Positions 25,061-32,219 of a stretch of 64,000 nucleotides of DNA are shown piece after piece; positions within the stretch are counted from its first letter, which is position 1; each line of letters opens with the position of its first letter. The position numbers were made by a program, and so were the translations under genes. This stretch comes from Janibacter limosus. Its GTDB lineage: Bacteria > Actinomycetota > Actinomycetes > Actinomycetales > Dermatophilaceae. The notes below the pieces were generated by a model, which saw only the letters and a list, made by a program, of their open reading frames with translations, did not search any database and was not told where the DNA came from. The DNA lies in assembly GCF_004295485.1 (NCBI RefSeq), contig NZ_CP036164.1:2666001-2730000 (forward strand), in the 5' to 3' direction.

Positions 25061-26587
25061 GTGCACACCGACACCACACCCGTCCTTGCCGCCACGGACC
25101 ACTTCCCCGGCTTCAGCGAAGACGCCCCGCTCGACGTGCCAGCCCTCACCCGCGCCGGCACCCCCGAGCTACTCTCCTCCCGCATCGCCGACGGCACCAT
25201 GGACGCCTTCTTCGACGCCCTGGCCGGCACCGGCAACTGCGCCCACCCCATCCGCCTGGCCGGCTCCACGACCACAGTCGACACCACCACCGGACAAGTC
25301 CTCTCCACCTTCGACACCCGCGACCTGCCCTTCGGCGTCCTGCACCGCCCCTGCGGCAACCGCCGCGCCTCAGACTGCCCCGCCTGCTCCCGCGTCTACG
25401 CCAGAGACACCTACGCCCTGATCCACGCCGGCATCAACGGCGGCAAGACCGTCCCCGCACACGTGCGGGACAACCCCCTGCTCTTCGTCACCCTCACCGC
25501 CCCCTCCTTCGGGCCCGTCCACGGACACCGCCACGGGCGCGCCTGCCGGCCACGACGCCGCGACGACCAGACACGCTGCCCCCACGGACGACCTACATGG
25601 TGCGGGCTCGTCCACGACGAAGACGACCACGCCAACGGGTCCCCGCTGTGCTCCGACTGCCACGACACCGCCTCGGCCGTGATGTGGCAATGGCACGCCC
25701 CCGAGCTGTGGCGACGCTTCACCATCGCGCTGCGCCGCAGCATCGCCCACCACCTGCACGTCCCTGAGGTCCGCCTGAGCGAGCACGCATCCGTGCAGTA
25801 CGCCAAGGTCGCCGAGTACCAGACCCGCGGACTGATCCACTTCCACGCCCTCATCCGACTCGATGGGCCCGCCACCGCAGGCACCGGCTCCCCCGCACCG
25901 ACCACCCTCACCGGCCACGACCTCGCCGACCTCGTCCGCGACGTCGTCCCGACCGTGACCGTCCTGGCCGAACCCGTCGACCACGACGACACCCCCCGCA
26001 TCCTCGCGTTCGGCGCGCAGGTCGACGTGCGCACCGTGCGCGCCGGGACCCGCACCGACGACCCCACCGGCCCACTGACCCCCGACCAAGTCGCCGGATA
26101 CCTCGCCAAGTACTCCACCAAGGACTCCGGCAGCCTGCACGGCCACGGGCAAAACCGGCCCCACATCACCGCGCTGCAACACCAATGCCGCCAGATGGCC
26201 CAGCGAGCCGCAGCCTTCCACGCCCCCGAGCACGACTACCGCCGCATGCACAAATGGGTGCGTTGCCTCGGCTTCCGCGGACACTTCGGCACCAAGTCCC
26301 GCCGCTACTCCATCACCCTCGGAGCACTACGCCGCGCACGATCACGCTGGCAAGAACTCGCCACCCAGTCCCGACGCACCGGCACCCCCATCGACATCCG
26401 CGATCTCGAAGCCCGCCTCCTGGCCGACGACGCCGACACCACCACCCAAGTCATCGGGTCCTGGACCTACGCCGGCACCGGCTGGCGCGACGACACCGAA
26501 GAAGCCCTCGCCCTGGCCACCGCCGCCCGCTCCCGCGAATACGACCTGTGGAAAGCCCAACGACGCACCACCCGACGTGGACACTAG
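25061..26587 (+). CDS. Replication initiator, RepSA-like rolling-circle (HUH) type
   Basis: 508-residue initiator of the pSAM2/AICE family. Visible are two zinc-ribbon-like cysteine clusters (CGNRRASDCPACS, about 98-109; CPHG...WCGL...LCSDCHD, about 163-190), motif 1 LLFVTLTAP, the HUH motif GLIHFHALIRLDG (H260, H262), and motif 3 VAGYLAKYSTK with candidate nicking tyrosines Y347/Y351. It would nick the excised circle at its origin and start rolling-circle replication. The GTG at 25061 follows GGGAGG by about 4 nt. Transcription runs rep-xis-int toward attR. Confidence 0.85.
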   Translation: MHTDTTPVLAATDHFPGFSEDAPLDVPALTRAGTPELLSSRIADGTMDAFFDALAGTGNCAHPIRLAGSTTTVDTTTGQVLSTFDTRDLPFGVLHRPCGNRRASDCPACSRVYARDTYALIHAGINGGKTVPAHVRDNPLLFVTLTAPSFGPVHGHRHGRACRPRRRDDQTRCPHGRPTWCGLVHDEDDHANGSPLCSDCHDTASAVMWQWHAPELWRRFTIALRRSIAHHLHVPEVRLSEHASVQYAKVAEYQTRGLIHFHALIRLDGPATAGTGSPAPTTLTGHDLADLVRDVVPTVTVLAEPVDHDDTPRILAFGAQVDVRTVRAGTRTDDPTGPLTPDQVAGYLAKYSTKDSGSLHGHGQNRPHITALQHQCRQMAQRAAAFHAPEHDYRRMHKWVRCLGFRGHFGTKSRRYSITLGALRRARSRWQELATQSRRTGTPIDIRDLEARLLADDADTTTQVIGSWTYAGTGWRDDTEEALALATAARSREYDLWKAQRRTTRRGH

Positions 26588-26602
26588 AGACAGGGGAAAG
26601 AC

Positions 26603-26812
26603 ATGGACCAGAGCACACCGACACCGGACGAGGCCGAGCTTCCTCGGCTGCTGACCACCAAGGACGTGGCGCGAGCGGTGCAGGTCTCGCCGTCGACGCT
26701 GTGTCGTTGGCGGCACTCCGGGGAGGGGCCGCGCGTGACGTGGTTGTCACCCTTCATCCCGCGGTACCGCCGTGAGGACGTCGACGCGTGGCTGAGGAAG
26801 GCGGCGGCGTGA
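26603..26812 (+). CDS. xis: Excisionase-like helix-turn-helix protein
   Basis: 69-residue MerR/AlpA-like winged-helix protein: LLTTKDVARAVQVSPSTLCR forms the helix-turn-helix, followed by the wing WRHSGEGPRVTWLSP and RYRREDVDAWL. Such small proteins beside a tyrosine integrase bend att DNA and direct excision. It starts 15 nt after rep (AGGGGA ribosome site) and its stop overlaps the integrase start as GTGA, so all three are one operon. Confidence 0.85.
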   Translation: MDQSTPTPDEAELPRLLTTKDVARAVQVSPSTLCRWRHSGEGPRVTWLSPFIPRYRREDVDAWLRKAAA

Positions 26813-27891
26813 GCATCCAGAAGACCCCGAACGGGCGCTTCCGGGCGAAGTTGAAGAGCGGACGGGTCAACGTCGCCAGCCGTGTCTTCGACACCCAGCG
26901 GGAGGCCAAGGCGTGGCTGGCGCGCGAACGTGCGGCGCTGTCCGGCGGGGTCGACCCACGGGCGGGGCGGCAGCGGGTCCGGGTCCTCGTGGTGCAGTGG
27001 CTCGAGGTCCGGCGCACGACGGTGGCCGCGAAGACCTACAGGGCAGACCAGGACCTGCTGCGGCTGATGCCGACCAGCATGCTGGCGCTGCACGTGTCAG
27101 CGGTCTCGGGTCGGGAGGTCGCCCGCTCCTTCGAGAGCCTCCTCTCTGACGGTCTCGCCGAGAGCTCGGTCCGACGCTTCCGAGCCAGCCTCTCCTCCTT
27201 CTTCGCATGGTGCGTGCGCGAGAAGATCGTCCTGGCCAACCCGGTCATCGGCATGACCGTGCCCAAGCAGTCCGGCGAGGTCGAGGAGATGGATCCCTTC
27301 ACGGAGGAGGTCCTCGAGGAGGTCCACGCCGCATGGGCCACGGCATCGCCGCACCTCGCGGACCTGCTGCTGGTTCTGGCGTGGACGGGCTTGCGCTGGG
27401 CGGAAGCACGGGCGATGCGGGTCGAGGACGTCATGCAGGTCCCGACTCCCGGTCTGCTCGTCCGACGCTCGCAGCCTGAGGGTCAGGCGGTGAAGGCCAC
27501 CAAGGGGCGGCGGTCACGTCGAGTGCCCTTGGCCAACCGGGTGCTGCCGATCGTGCTGCGGCTGTCGGAGGGCAAGGCCCAAGGGGATCTGCTCTTCACG
27601 ACCGAGCGAGGGGCGCAGCTGCACCGCTCTGCCGTGCTCCGCTCGGTCCGCTGGCCGACGACAGGTCGCGGCCGCCGGATCCACGACCTGCGGCACACCG
27701 CGGCGTGCCTCTGGCTGAGTCGTGGGGTCGATCCCGGGACGGTGCAGGCGTGGATGGGTCACGAGTCCATCGCGACGACGAACAGGTACCTGCACTTCCT
27801 CGGCACGGGCGCTGACCGGGCGGGTCTGGACCGGCTCAATGCCGCGCCGGGGGGCACCGGGGGGACACATCGCGAGGCGGGGTCGGAATGA
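26809..27891 (+). CDS. int: Tyrosine integrase of the tRNA-Ala element
   Basis: 360-residue site-specific recombinase with an N-terminal arm-binding AP2-like segment (SIQKTPNGRFRAKLKSGRV), a SAM-like core-binding domain, and a full catalytic set: R196 (TGLRWAEA), K232, H302-xx-R305 (HDLRHTAACLWL), H328 (MGHESIATTNRY) and nucleophile Y337. It is therefore expected to be active. The GTG start overlaps the xis stop. The gene ends 54 nt from the right attachment repeat, the usual integrase position beside its tRNA target. Confidence 0.93.
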   Translation: MSIQKTPNGRFRAKLKSGRVNVASRVFDTQREAKAWLARERAALSGGVDPRAGRQRVRVLVVQWLEVRRTTVAAKTYRADQDLLRLMPTSMLALHVSAVSGREVARSFESLLSDGLAESSVRRFRASLSSFFAWCVREKIVLANPVIGMTVPKQSGEVEEMDPFTEEVLEEVHAAWATASPHLADLLLVLAWTGLRWAEARAMRVEDVMQVPTPGLLVRRSQPEGQAVKATKGRRSRRVPLANRVLPIVLRLSEGKAQGDLLFTTERGAQLHRSAVLRSVRWPTTGRGRRIHDLRHTAACLWLSRGVDPGTVQAWMGHESIATTNRYLHFLGTGADRAGLDRLNAAPGGTGGTHREAGSE

Positions 27892-27900
27892 CAAGCGAAA

Positions 27901-27940
27901 CCCCGGCCGAGTTTCCAGCGTTTTCGCTGGTCGGCCGGGG
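27901..27940. terminator. Element-borne hairpin between int and tRNA-Ala
   Basis: Outer stem CCCCGGCCGA / TCGGCCGGGG (27901-27910, 27931-27940) with a nested CCAGCG-TTTT-CGCTGG stem. It sits 3' of both int (plus) and the restored tRNA-Ala (minus), so it can terminate both and replaces the tRNA's original terminator now left at attL. Confidence 0.7.
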
Positions 27941-27945
27941 TGTCC

Positions 27946-27993
27946 CGGTGGTGGAGCTGAGGGGAATCGAACCCCTGACCTTCTCATTGCGAA
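27946..27993. repeat. attR, 48-bp direct repeat within tRNA-Ala
   Basis: Identical to 22546-22593. Here the repeat is continuous with the 5' half of the tRNA (27994-28024), giving a complete gene whose 3' half came from the element. Confidence 0.92.
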
Positions 27994-28024
27994 CGAGACG
28001 CGCTACCAACTGCGCCACAGCCCC
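27949..28024 (-). tRNA. tRNA-Ala (anticodon CGC)
   Basis: Read on the minus strand the acceptor stem GGGGCTG pairs with CAGCTCC, including the G3-U70 pair that identifies alanine tRNA. The anticodon stem TCTCG/TGAGA encloses the loop TTCGCAA, giving anticodon CGC. The T loop TTCGATTC is standard, and CCA is encoded after discriminator A (27949-27952). The gene is the integration target of the neighbouring element and was rebuilt by it. Confidence 0.95.
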
Positions 28025-28117
28025 AAGAACGACGGTAACCATAACACCGTGGTGGCGCGGGTCAACAATCCGCAGGACTGGAGTCGAGCGCACGACGGTC
28101 CCGGCATCCGGGCGTGG

Positions 28118-28663
28118 ATGGTGCGGCTCTTCCCCCGCAGCGCCCGGGCCAAGGTCCTCTCCTCCGGCGCGATCGCCTGGAACCAGCTCAAGGCCTTCAC
28201 CCGCGCGACGATCCTCGTGGCCGGCACCGACGCCCTCGGCATCGGTCTGGGGGCTCTCGTCCTGGGCGTCCCCTTCGCCTCCGGCATCGCCCTGCTCGTC
28301 TTCATCGGGTCCTTCATCCCGGTCGTCGGCGCCCTGCTGTCGGGCTTCGTCGCCGTCGCGCTGGCCTTCGTCGCCAAGGGTCCCCTCCTCCTGGGGCGGG
28401 CCGTCCGCGTCCACCCGCTCGCGGTCATCCTGGGCATCGCGACCGGCATCTTCGTCGGCGGCATCATCGGGGCGCTGACCGCCGTCCCGCTCGTGGCCGT
28501 GCTCGACGCGGTGGGCCACAACCTGCTCGAACCGACGCCCGAGGACGTGCTGGACTCGGCCGATCTCGTGACGGACGTCGAGCACGCCGAGATCACGGAA
28601 GACATCACGGCGGCCGACGAGCTGGCGCGGCCCGACCGCGAGTCACCGCCGCACGACGCCTGA
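28118..28663 (+). pseudogene. C-terminal remnant of an AI-2E family transporter
   Basis: 181-codon frame matching only the last part of AI-2E (PerM-like) transporters. It starts at about LFPRSARAKVLSSGAIAW, so roughly the first half of the protein is missing. The helices ATILVAGTDALGIGLGALVL and LLVFIGSFIPVVGALLSG are intact. A second gap follows: VAKGP joins directly to LLLGRAVRVHPLAVIL, omitting the conserved helix ending in EGHxLQPF. The tail NLLEPTPEDVLD and acidic end are present. With both losses transport is unlikely. It lies just beyond the tRNA-Ala 5' end. Confidence 0.65.
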
Positions 28664-28679
28664 GGAGGCGAAGGGAGGG

Positions 28680-29516
28680 TCAGCCCCAGCCGGCGATGGC
28701 CGGCAGGTCCTCGTCCTCGACGTCGATGACCTGGGGGACCTCGGGGTCCACGGCCGCGGGAGCGGCCGGCTGCGGGGCCGGCTCGGGCCGGTCGGCGCGC
28801 GCCTTCATCGTGTACATCGGGCGGGGCACCGGGGTCGGCTCCCACGTGCCGGGCTCGAGCGGGCGGGCCTCGACCGGAGCCTCGTCCACGACGGCCTCGG
28901 CGGCCGGCGCGGTCGACGCGACGTCGTAGATGCGCTCGGCCTTGCGACGCGGGGCCGGAGTCGGTGCAGCGGTCTCGACGGTCTCGGGACGCTCGCTGCG
29001 CTCGGGGCGGGCGGCAGCCGCCTGGGCGGTGCGCCGCTGGGCAACCCGCTCACGACCACGTGCCTCACGCTGCGCCGTGACCGCCTGACGCAGCCACCCG
29101 AAGGCAGCCACCGTCCCGACGAGCCACGCAGCGGCGACCCACCACGGCAGCGGACCGAAGGCCGCGACGAGCAGGACGACGGGCGCCAGGACGAGCATCG
29201 TGAGGAGCGTCAGTCCACGGACCCGGCGGTCGGCGCCGACGACGGGCTCGACGATGCGCGCCCGGGGCGGGGCCTCGGCGTGCTTGACGGTCACCGCGGG
29301 CCGCGCGGCACGGGCCGGCGCGACCGAGTAGGAGCGAGGGGTGGGCTCAGCGGTCTCGCGACGCAGGCGGTGGTCGTCGAGCACCCGCATGGCTGCGGAG
29401 AAGCGGTCGACCGACCGCACGGTGGAGAGGTGGTCACGACGCTTGATCCAGTACTGGAGCAGGTAGACAGCCCAGATCGCCACGACAAGGACGAAGATGA
29501 GGCTGCTCGGCTGCAC
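28680..29516 (-). CDS. sepX: Divisome protein SepX/GlpR
   Basis: 278-residue protein with an N-terminal membrane helix (SLIFVLVVAIWAVYLLQYW), a conserved basic segment (IKRRDHLSTVRSVDRFSAAM), two central helices (LTLLTMLVLAPVVLLVAAF; WWVAAAWLVGTVAAFGWL) and a Pro/Ala-rich C-terminal tail. This matches SepX/GlpR, the membrane receptor that joins the gephyrin-like protein Glp to the actinobacterial divisome. GTG 29516 is chosen because TAGCGT (29524-29529, minus strand) ends 7 nt before it. The gene normally lies near glp; glp is not seen here. Confidence 0.8.
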   Translation of the reverse strand: MQPSSLIFVLVVAIWAVYLLQYWIKRRDHLSTVRSVDRFSAAMRVLDDHRLRRETAEPTPRSYSVAPARAARPAVTVKHAEAPPRARIVEPVVGADRRVRGLTLLTMLVLAPVVLLVAAFGPLPWWVAAAWLVGTVAAFGWLRQAVTAQREARGRERVAQRRTAQAAAARPERSERPETVETAAPTPAPRRKAERIYDVASTAPAAEAVVDEAPVEARPLEPGTWEPTPVPRPMYTMKARADRPEPAPQPAAPAAVDPEVPQVIDVEDEDLPAIAGWG

Positions 29517-29542
29517 GGGCCCCACGCTAGGAGGCCGGAGCC

Positions 29543-30211
29543 TCAGGGTGGCGCAGGCTGGTCGGTGTGTCGCGGGCGTGGCTGATGTTGTTGGTGTGAA
29601 AGTCGTGCCAGCAGCCCTCCGGGACCGATCTCCTCGGTCACGACGGCGAAGGACCGGTGGTCGCGCCAGGCCCCGTCGATGTGCAGGTAGGCCCGACGGA
29701 TGCCCTCGTCGCGCAGCCCGAGCTTGGCCGCGACCGCGAGGCTGGGCGCGTTGTCGAGGCGGATCTCGAGCTGGATCCGGTGCAGCGCACGGCCGCTCGG
29801 GTCCATGAGGTGGTCACCGAGCAGAGCGACGGCGGTGGGCGCGATGCCTCGACCGGCGACCTCGTGGCCGACCCAGTAGCCGATGCTCCCCGAGCGCAGC
29901 GCGCCCTCGACGATGCTGCTCGCGGCGACCATCCCGACGATCGCGTCGTCGACGACGATGGCCAGGCTCAGCCCGCTCCCCGACCGCCTCTCCGCGTCGA
30001 GCGCCCGCACGTACCCCCGGAAGTCGGCGGCGATGTCCCGCCGAGGCGCGCCGCCCGGCGGGACCGTCGGGTCCCAGGGACGCAGCCAGTCAGCGCTGCG
30101 GGTGCGCAGCCGGACGAGCTCGGCCCGGTCCCGCACCCGCAGTGGACGAAGGGAGACCAGCTCACCTGCCGGGGTCGAGCCGGACAGGACGGGTCCTCGC
30201 GAGCGCCTCAC
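29543..30211 (-). CDS. GNAT family N-acetyltransferase (RimJ/RimL type)
   Basis: 222-residue GNAT protein. LVSLRPLRVRDRAELVRLR opens the fold; the acetyl-CoA loop appears as YWVGHEVAGRGIAPTAVALL, and LHRIQLEIRLDNAPSLAVAAKLGLRDEG is the RimJ/RimL signature (split here). The C-terminal LHIDGAWRDHRSFAV is also typical. The GTG overlaps the uridylyltransferase stop as GTGA (30211-30208), so translation is coupled. In related actinobacteria a rimJ-like gene sits between glp and the SepX gene. Confidence 0.88.
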   Translation of the reverse strand: MRRSRGPVLSGSTPAGELVSLRPLRVRDRAELVRLRTRSADWLRPWDPTVPPGGAPRRDIAADFRGYVRALDAERRSGSGLSLAIVVDDAIVGMVAASSIVEGALRSGSIGYWVGHEVAGRGIAPTAVALLGDHLMDPSGRALHRIQLEIRLDNAPSLAVAAKLGLRDEGIRRAYLHIDGAWRDHRSFAVVTEEIGPGGLLARLSHQQHQPRPRHTDQPAPP

Positions 30212-31605
30212 TGCGCCAGCACGGTCGGGCCCTCGAGCCGGGTGCCGTCGGCGACGCTCGCCGGGCTCTCGGCCACGACCTCGACGTCACCGACGGCCTG
30301 CACGTCGGCGCCGAAGGTCACGTCACCCGAGACGGTCAACGAGGTGCAGTCGCGCATCGATGGGACCCCGGCGGGGAAGCGGGCGTCGAAGTCACGCATG
30401 AACTTGTAGGTCCCGTCGAGGCTGACCCGGGGCTCGGGGTGGTCGATGAGGGAGACGATCTGCGACCTGTCGTCGAGGGCGAAGACGTCGCTGCGCAAGA
30501 GCAGCAGCTCGTTGGTCGTCTTGACCGGGCGGAAGCGCGAGCGGGGCACGCGCAGCGCGACGCTCCCTTCGAAGGCCTCGACGGCCGTGCCCATCGCGGA
30601 CTCGATCTGGATCACCGCCGGGGAGTCCGGGAGGGTGGGGTCGACCGTCTTGCGGTTGACGATGATCGGCAGACCGAGCACCCCCTGGCGCTCGCGCAGC
30701 AGGGCGTCGAGCTCGTCGAGCCCCACCCACAGGTTGTTGGTGTTGAACCACTGGTGACGGGTCGTGTCCTGGAAGAGGTCCTGGTCCTCGGCGACGACCA
30801 TCGCCGACTCGCGCAGGATGAGACGGCCGTCGCTCTTGCGCACCGCCACGTGACCACCCTTGCGGTCGTTGAGAGTTCGCTCCGCGACCTCGGCGGCGAA
30901 GGGGATGCCCTCGCTCATCAACCAGGCCGCGATGTCGGGGTCGCAGGTGGCACCGAGGTTGTCGGAGTTGGAGATGAAGGCGTAGCGGATGCCCGCGGCG
31001 CGCATCTGGTCCAGCAGGCCCGAGGAGGCCAGGGCCACGTAGATGTCACCGTGCCCGGGCGGGCACCACTCGAGCTCGGGGTCCTCCGGCCAGGCCACGG
31101 GTGCGAGGGTGTGCGCGTCGAGCTTGGGCTCCATGTTCTGCAGGAAGTCCAACGGCAGGTCCTGGTCGGCCATGTGCGGATACCGCTCGAGGATCTCCAG
31201 GGAGGCACCCCGGGTGAGCGGGGTGTTCATCAGCATCAGCGGCGGCCGTGAGCCGTACCGCTCCTCGAGCCCGATGAGCTGGCGCACGATGACGTCGAGG
31301 AAGGTCAGGCCGTCTCGGGCCACCAGCGCGGCCTTGGGGCCCGCCATGCCCATGCTCGTGCCGAGCCCGCCGTTGAGCTTGATCACCGCGACCTGCGCGA
31401 GGGCAGCCCGCCGCTCGTCGTCGCTGACCTCGATGGCCGCCAGCTCGGGCACATCGCACAGCGGCTCGATGGCCTCCTCACGGATGACGCCCTCGGCACC
31501 GTCAGCGAGCTGCTGCCAGTAGTCCTCGAAGACCGTGATCGCACGCTCGTCGACCCCACGATCGGACATCTTGCGGACAGCCTCGGTCAGCCCCTCAGGT
31601 CCCAT
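30208..31605 (-). CDS. UTP--glucose-1-phosphate uridylyltransferase (UDPGP type)
   Basis: About 465-residue enzyme of the eukaryote-like UDPGP family, making UDP-glucose from UTP and glucose-1-phosphate. The nucleotide-binding VIKLNGGLGTSMGM, substrate loops LMNTPLTRG and WCPPGHGDIYVAL, NSDNLGATCD, and the C-terminal beta-helix region (LTVSGDVTFGADVQAVGDVEV) are clear. ATG 31605 is preferred to GTG 31614: TAGGGT (31613-31618, minus strand) ends 7 nt before ATG 31605, fitting a leaderless start. Confidence 0.9.
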   Translation of the reverse strand: MGPEGLTEAVRKMSDRGVDERAITVFEDYWQQLADGAEGVIREEAIEPLCDVPELAAIEVSDDERRAALAQVAVIKLNGGLGTSMGMAGPKAALVARDGLTFLDVIVRQLIGLEERYGSRPPLMLMNTPLTRGASLEILERYPHMADQDLPLDFLQNMEPKLDAHTLAPVAWPEDPELEWCPPGHGDIYVALASSGLLDQMRAAGIRYAFISNSDNLGATCDPDIAAWLMSEGIPFAAEVAERTLNDRKGGHVAVRKSDGRLILRESAMVVAEDQDLFQDTTRHQWFNTNNLWVGLDELDALLRERQGVLGLPIIVNRKTVDPTLPDSPAVIQIESAMGTAVEAFEGSVALRVPRSRFRPVKTTNELLLLRSDVFALDDRSQIVSLIDHPEPRVSLDGTYKFMRDFDARFPAGVPSMRDCTSLTVSGDVTFGADVQAVGDVEVVAESPASVADGTRLEGPTVLAQ

Positions 31606-31612
31606 GCCGGTC

Positions 31613-31622
31613 ACCCTACGAT
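31613..31622. promoter_or_regulatory. Overlapping divergent -10 boxes
   Basis: Plus-strand TACGAT (31617-31622) ends 6 nt before the cyclo-ligase ATG, and minus-strand TAGGGT (31618-31613) ends 7 nt before the uridylyltransferase ATG. They share the central TA, so one melted region could serve both divergent genes, each leaderless. Confidence 0.55.
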
Positions 31623-31628
31623 GCAGTC

Positions 31629-32219
31629 ATGGCCTCTGCCCCCATGTCCAAGGGAGATGTCCGTCGCCTCCTGCGGGCGCGGCGGCGACGGCTGGCTGCC
31701 GCCCGAGACCTCACGGCCGACGCGAGCGCCATCGCGGAGCACCTCGACTCCCTTCCCGCGGGAGCCGGACCGAGGTCCGAGCCGGCCACGGTCCTGTCCT
31801 ACGAGTCGCTCCCCCACGAGCCGCCCACCGCCGCGATCAACGCTGCGCTCCGCGCCCGCGGTGACCGGGTCCTCGTCCCGATCACCCTGCCCGACATGCA
31901 GCTCGACTGGTGCGACCTCGACGACCCGGGGCGGACCCCCTTCGGCATCGACGCGCCCACGCACGCCGACCTCGTCCTCGCCCCGGGACTGGCGGTCGAC
32001 ACCGCCGGCACGCGGCTGGGGCAGGGCGGCGGCTGCTACGACCGGGTGCTGCCGATGCTGCCGACCGGGACGCCGGTCATCGTCCTGCTTCACCCCGGCG
32101 AGCACACCGACGAGCGGCTGCCCAGCGAGGAGCACGACATCCCGGTCCCGTGGGTGCTGACGGCGAAGGGGTGCACACCGACCCATCGCGTGCTGGGGAC
32201 TACTGCCCCGCAGGGGTGA
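31629..32219 (+). CDS. 5-Formyltetrahydrofolate cyclo-ligase
   Basis: 196-residue ATP-dependent enzyme converting 5-formyl-THF to methenyl-THF. The signature LGQGGGCYDR near residues 131-140 is intact, preceded by DLVLAPGLAVDTAGTR, and the N-terminal KGDVRRLLRARRRRL matches the family. It is divergent from the uridylyltransferase gene with a 23-bp gap between start codons. Its 3' end overlaps the convergent penicillin-acylase gene by 20 bp. Confidence 0.92.
   Translation: MASAPMSKGDVRRLLRARRRRLAAARDLTADASAIAEHLDSLPAGAGPRSEPATVLSYESLPHEPPTAAINAALRARGDRVLVPITLPDMQLDWCDLDDPGRTPFGIDAPTHADLVLAPGLAVDTAGTRLGQGGGCYDRVLPMLPTGTPVIVLLHPGEHTDERLPSEEHDIPVPWVLTAKGCTPTHRVLGTTAPQG

Larger units (their letters stand above)
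22546..27993 (+). mobile_element. Integrative element in tRNA-Ala(CGC), AICE-like, without conjugation gene
   Basis: A 5.4-kb segment bounded by 48-bp identical direct repeats (22546-22593, 27946-27993) that correspond to the 3' half of a tRNA-Ala gene. Inside are a rolling-circle-type Rep, a winged-helix Xis and a complete tyrosine integrase next to the right end, the core of pSAM2-type actinomycete elements. A sigma factor and membrane partner occupy the left half. No FtsK/SpoIIIE-like TraB and no Spd proteins are present, so it is a minimal or decayed element that would rely on others for transfer. The tRNA is restored at the right junction. Confidence 0.88.
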
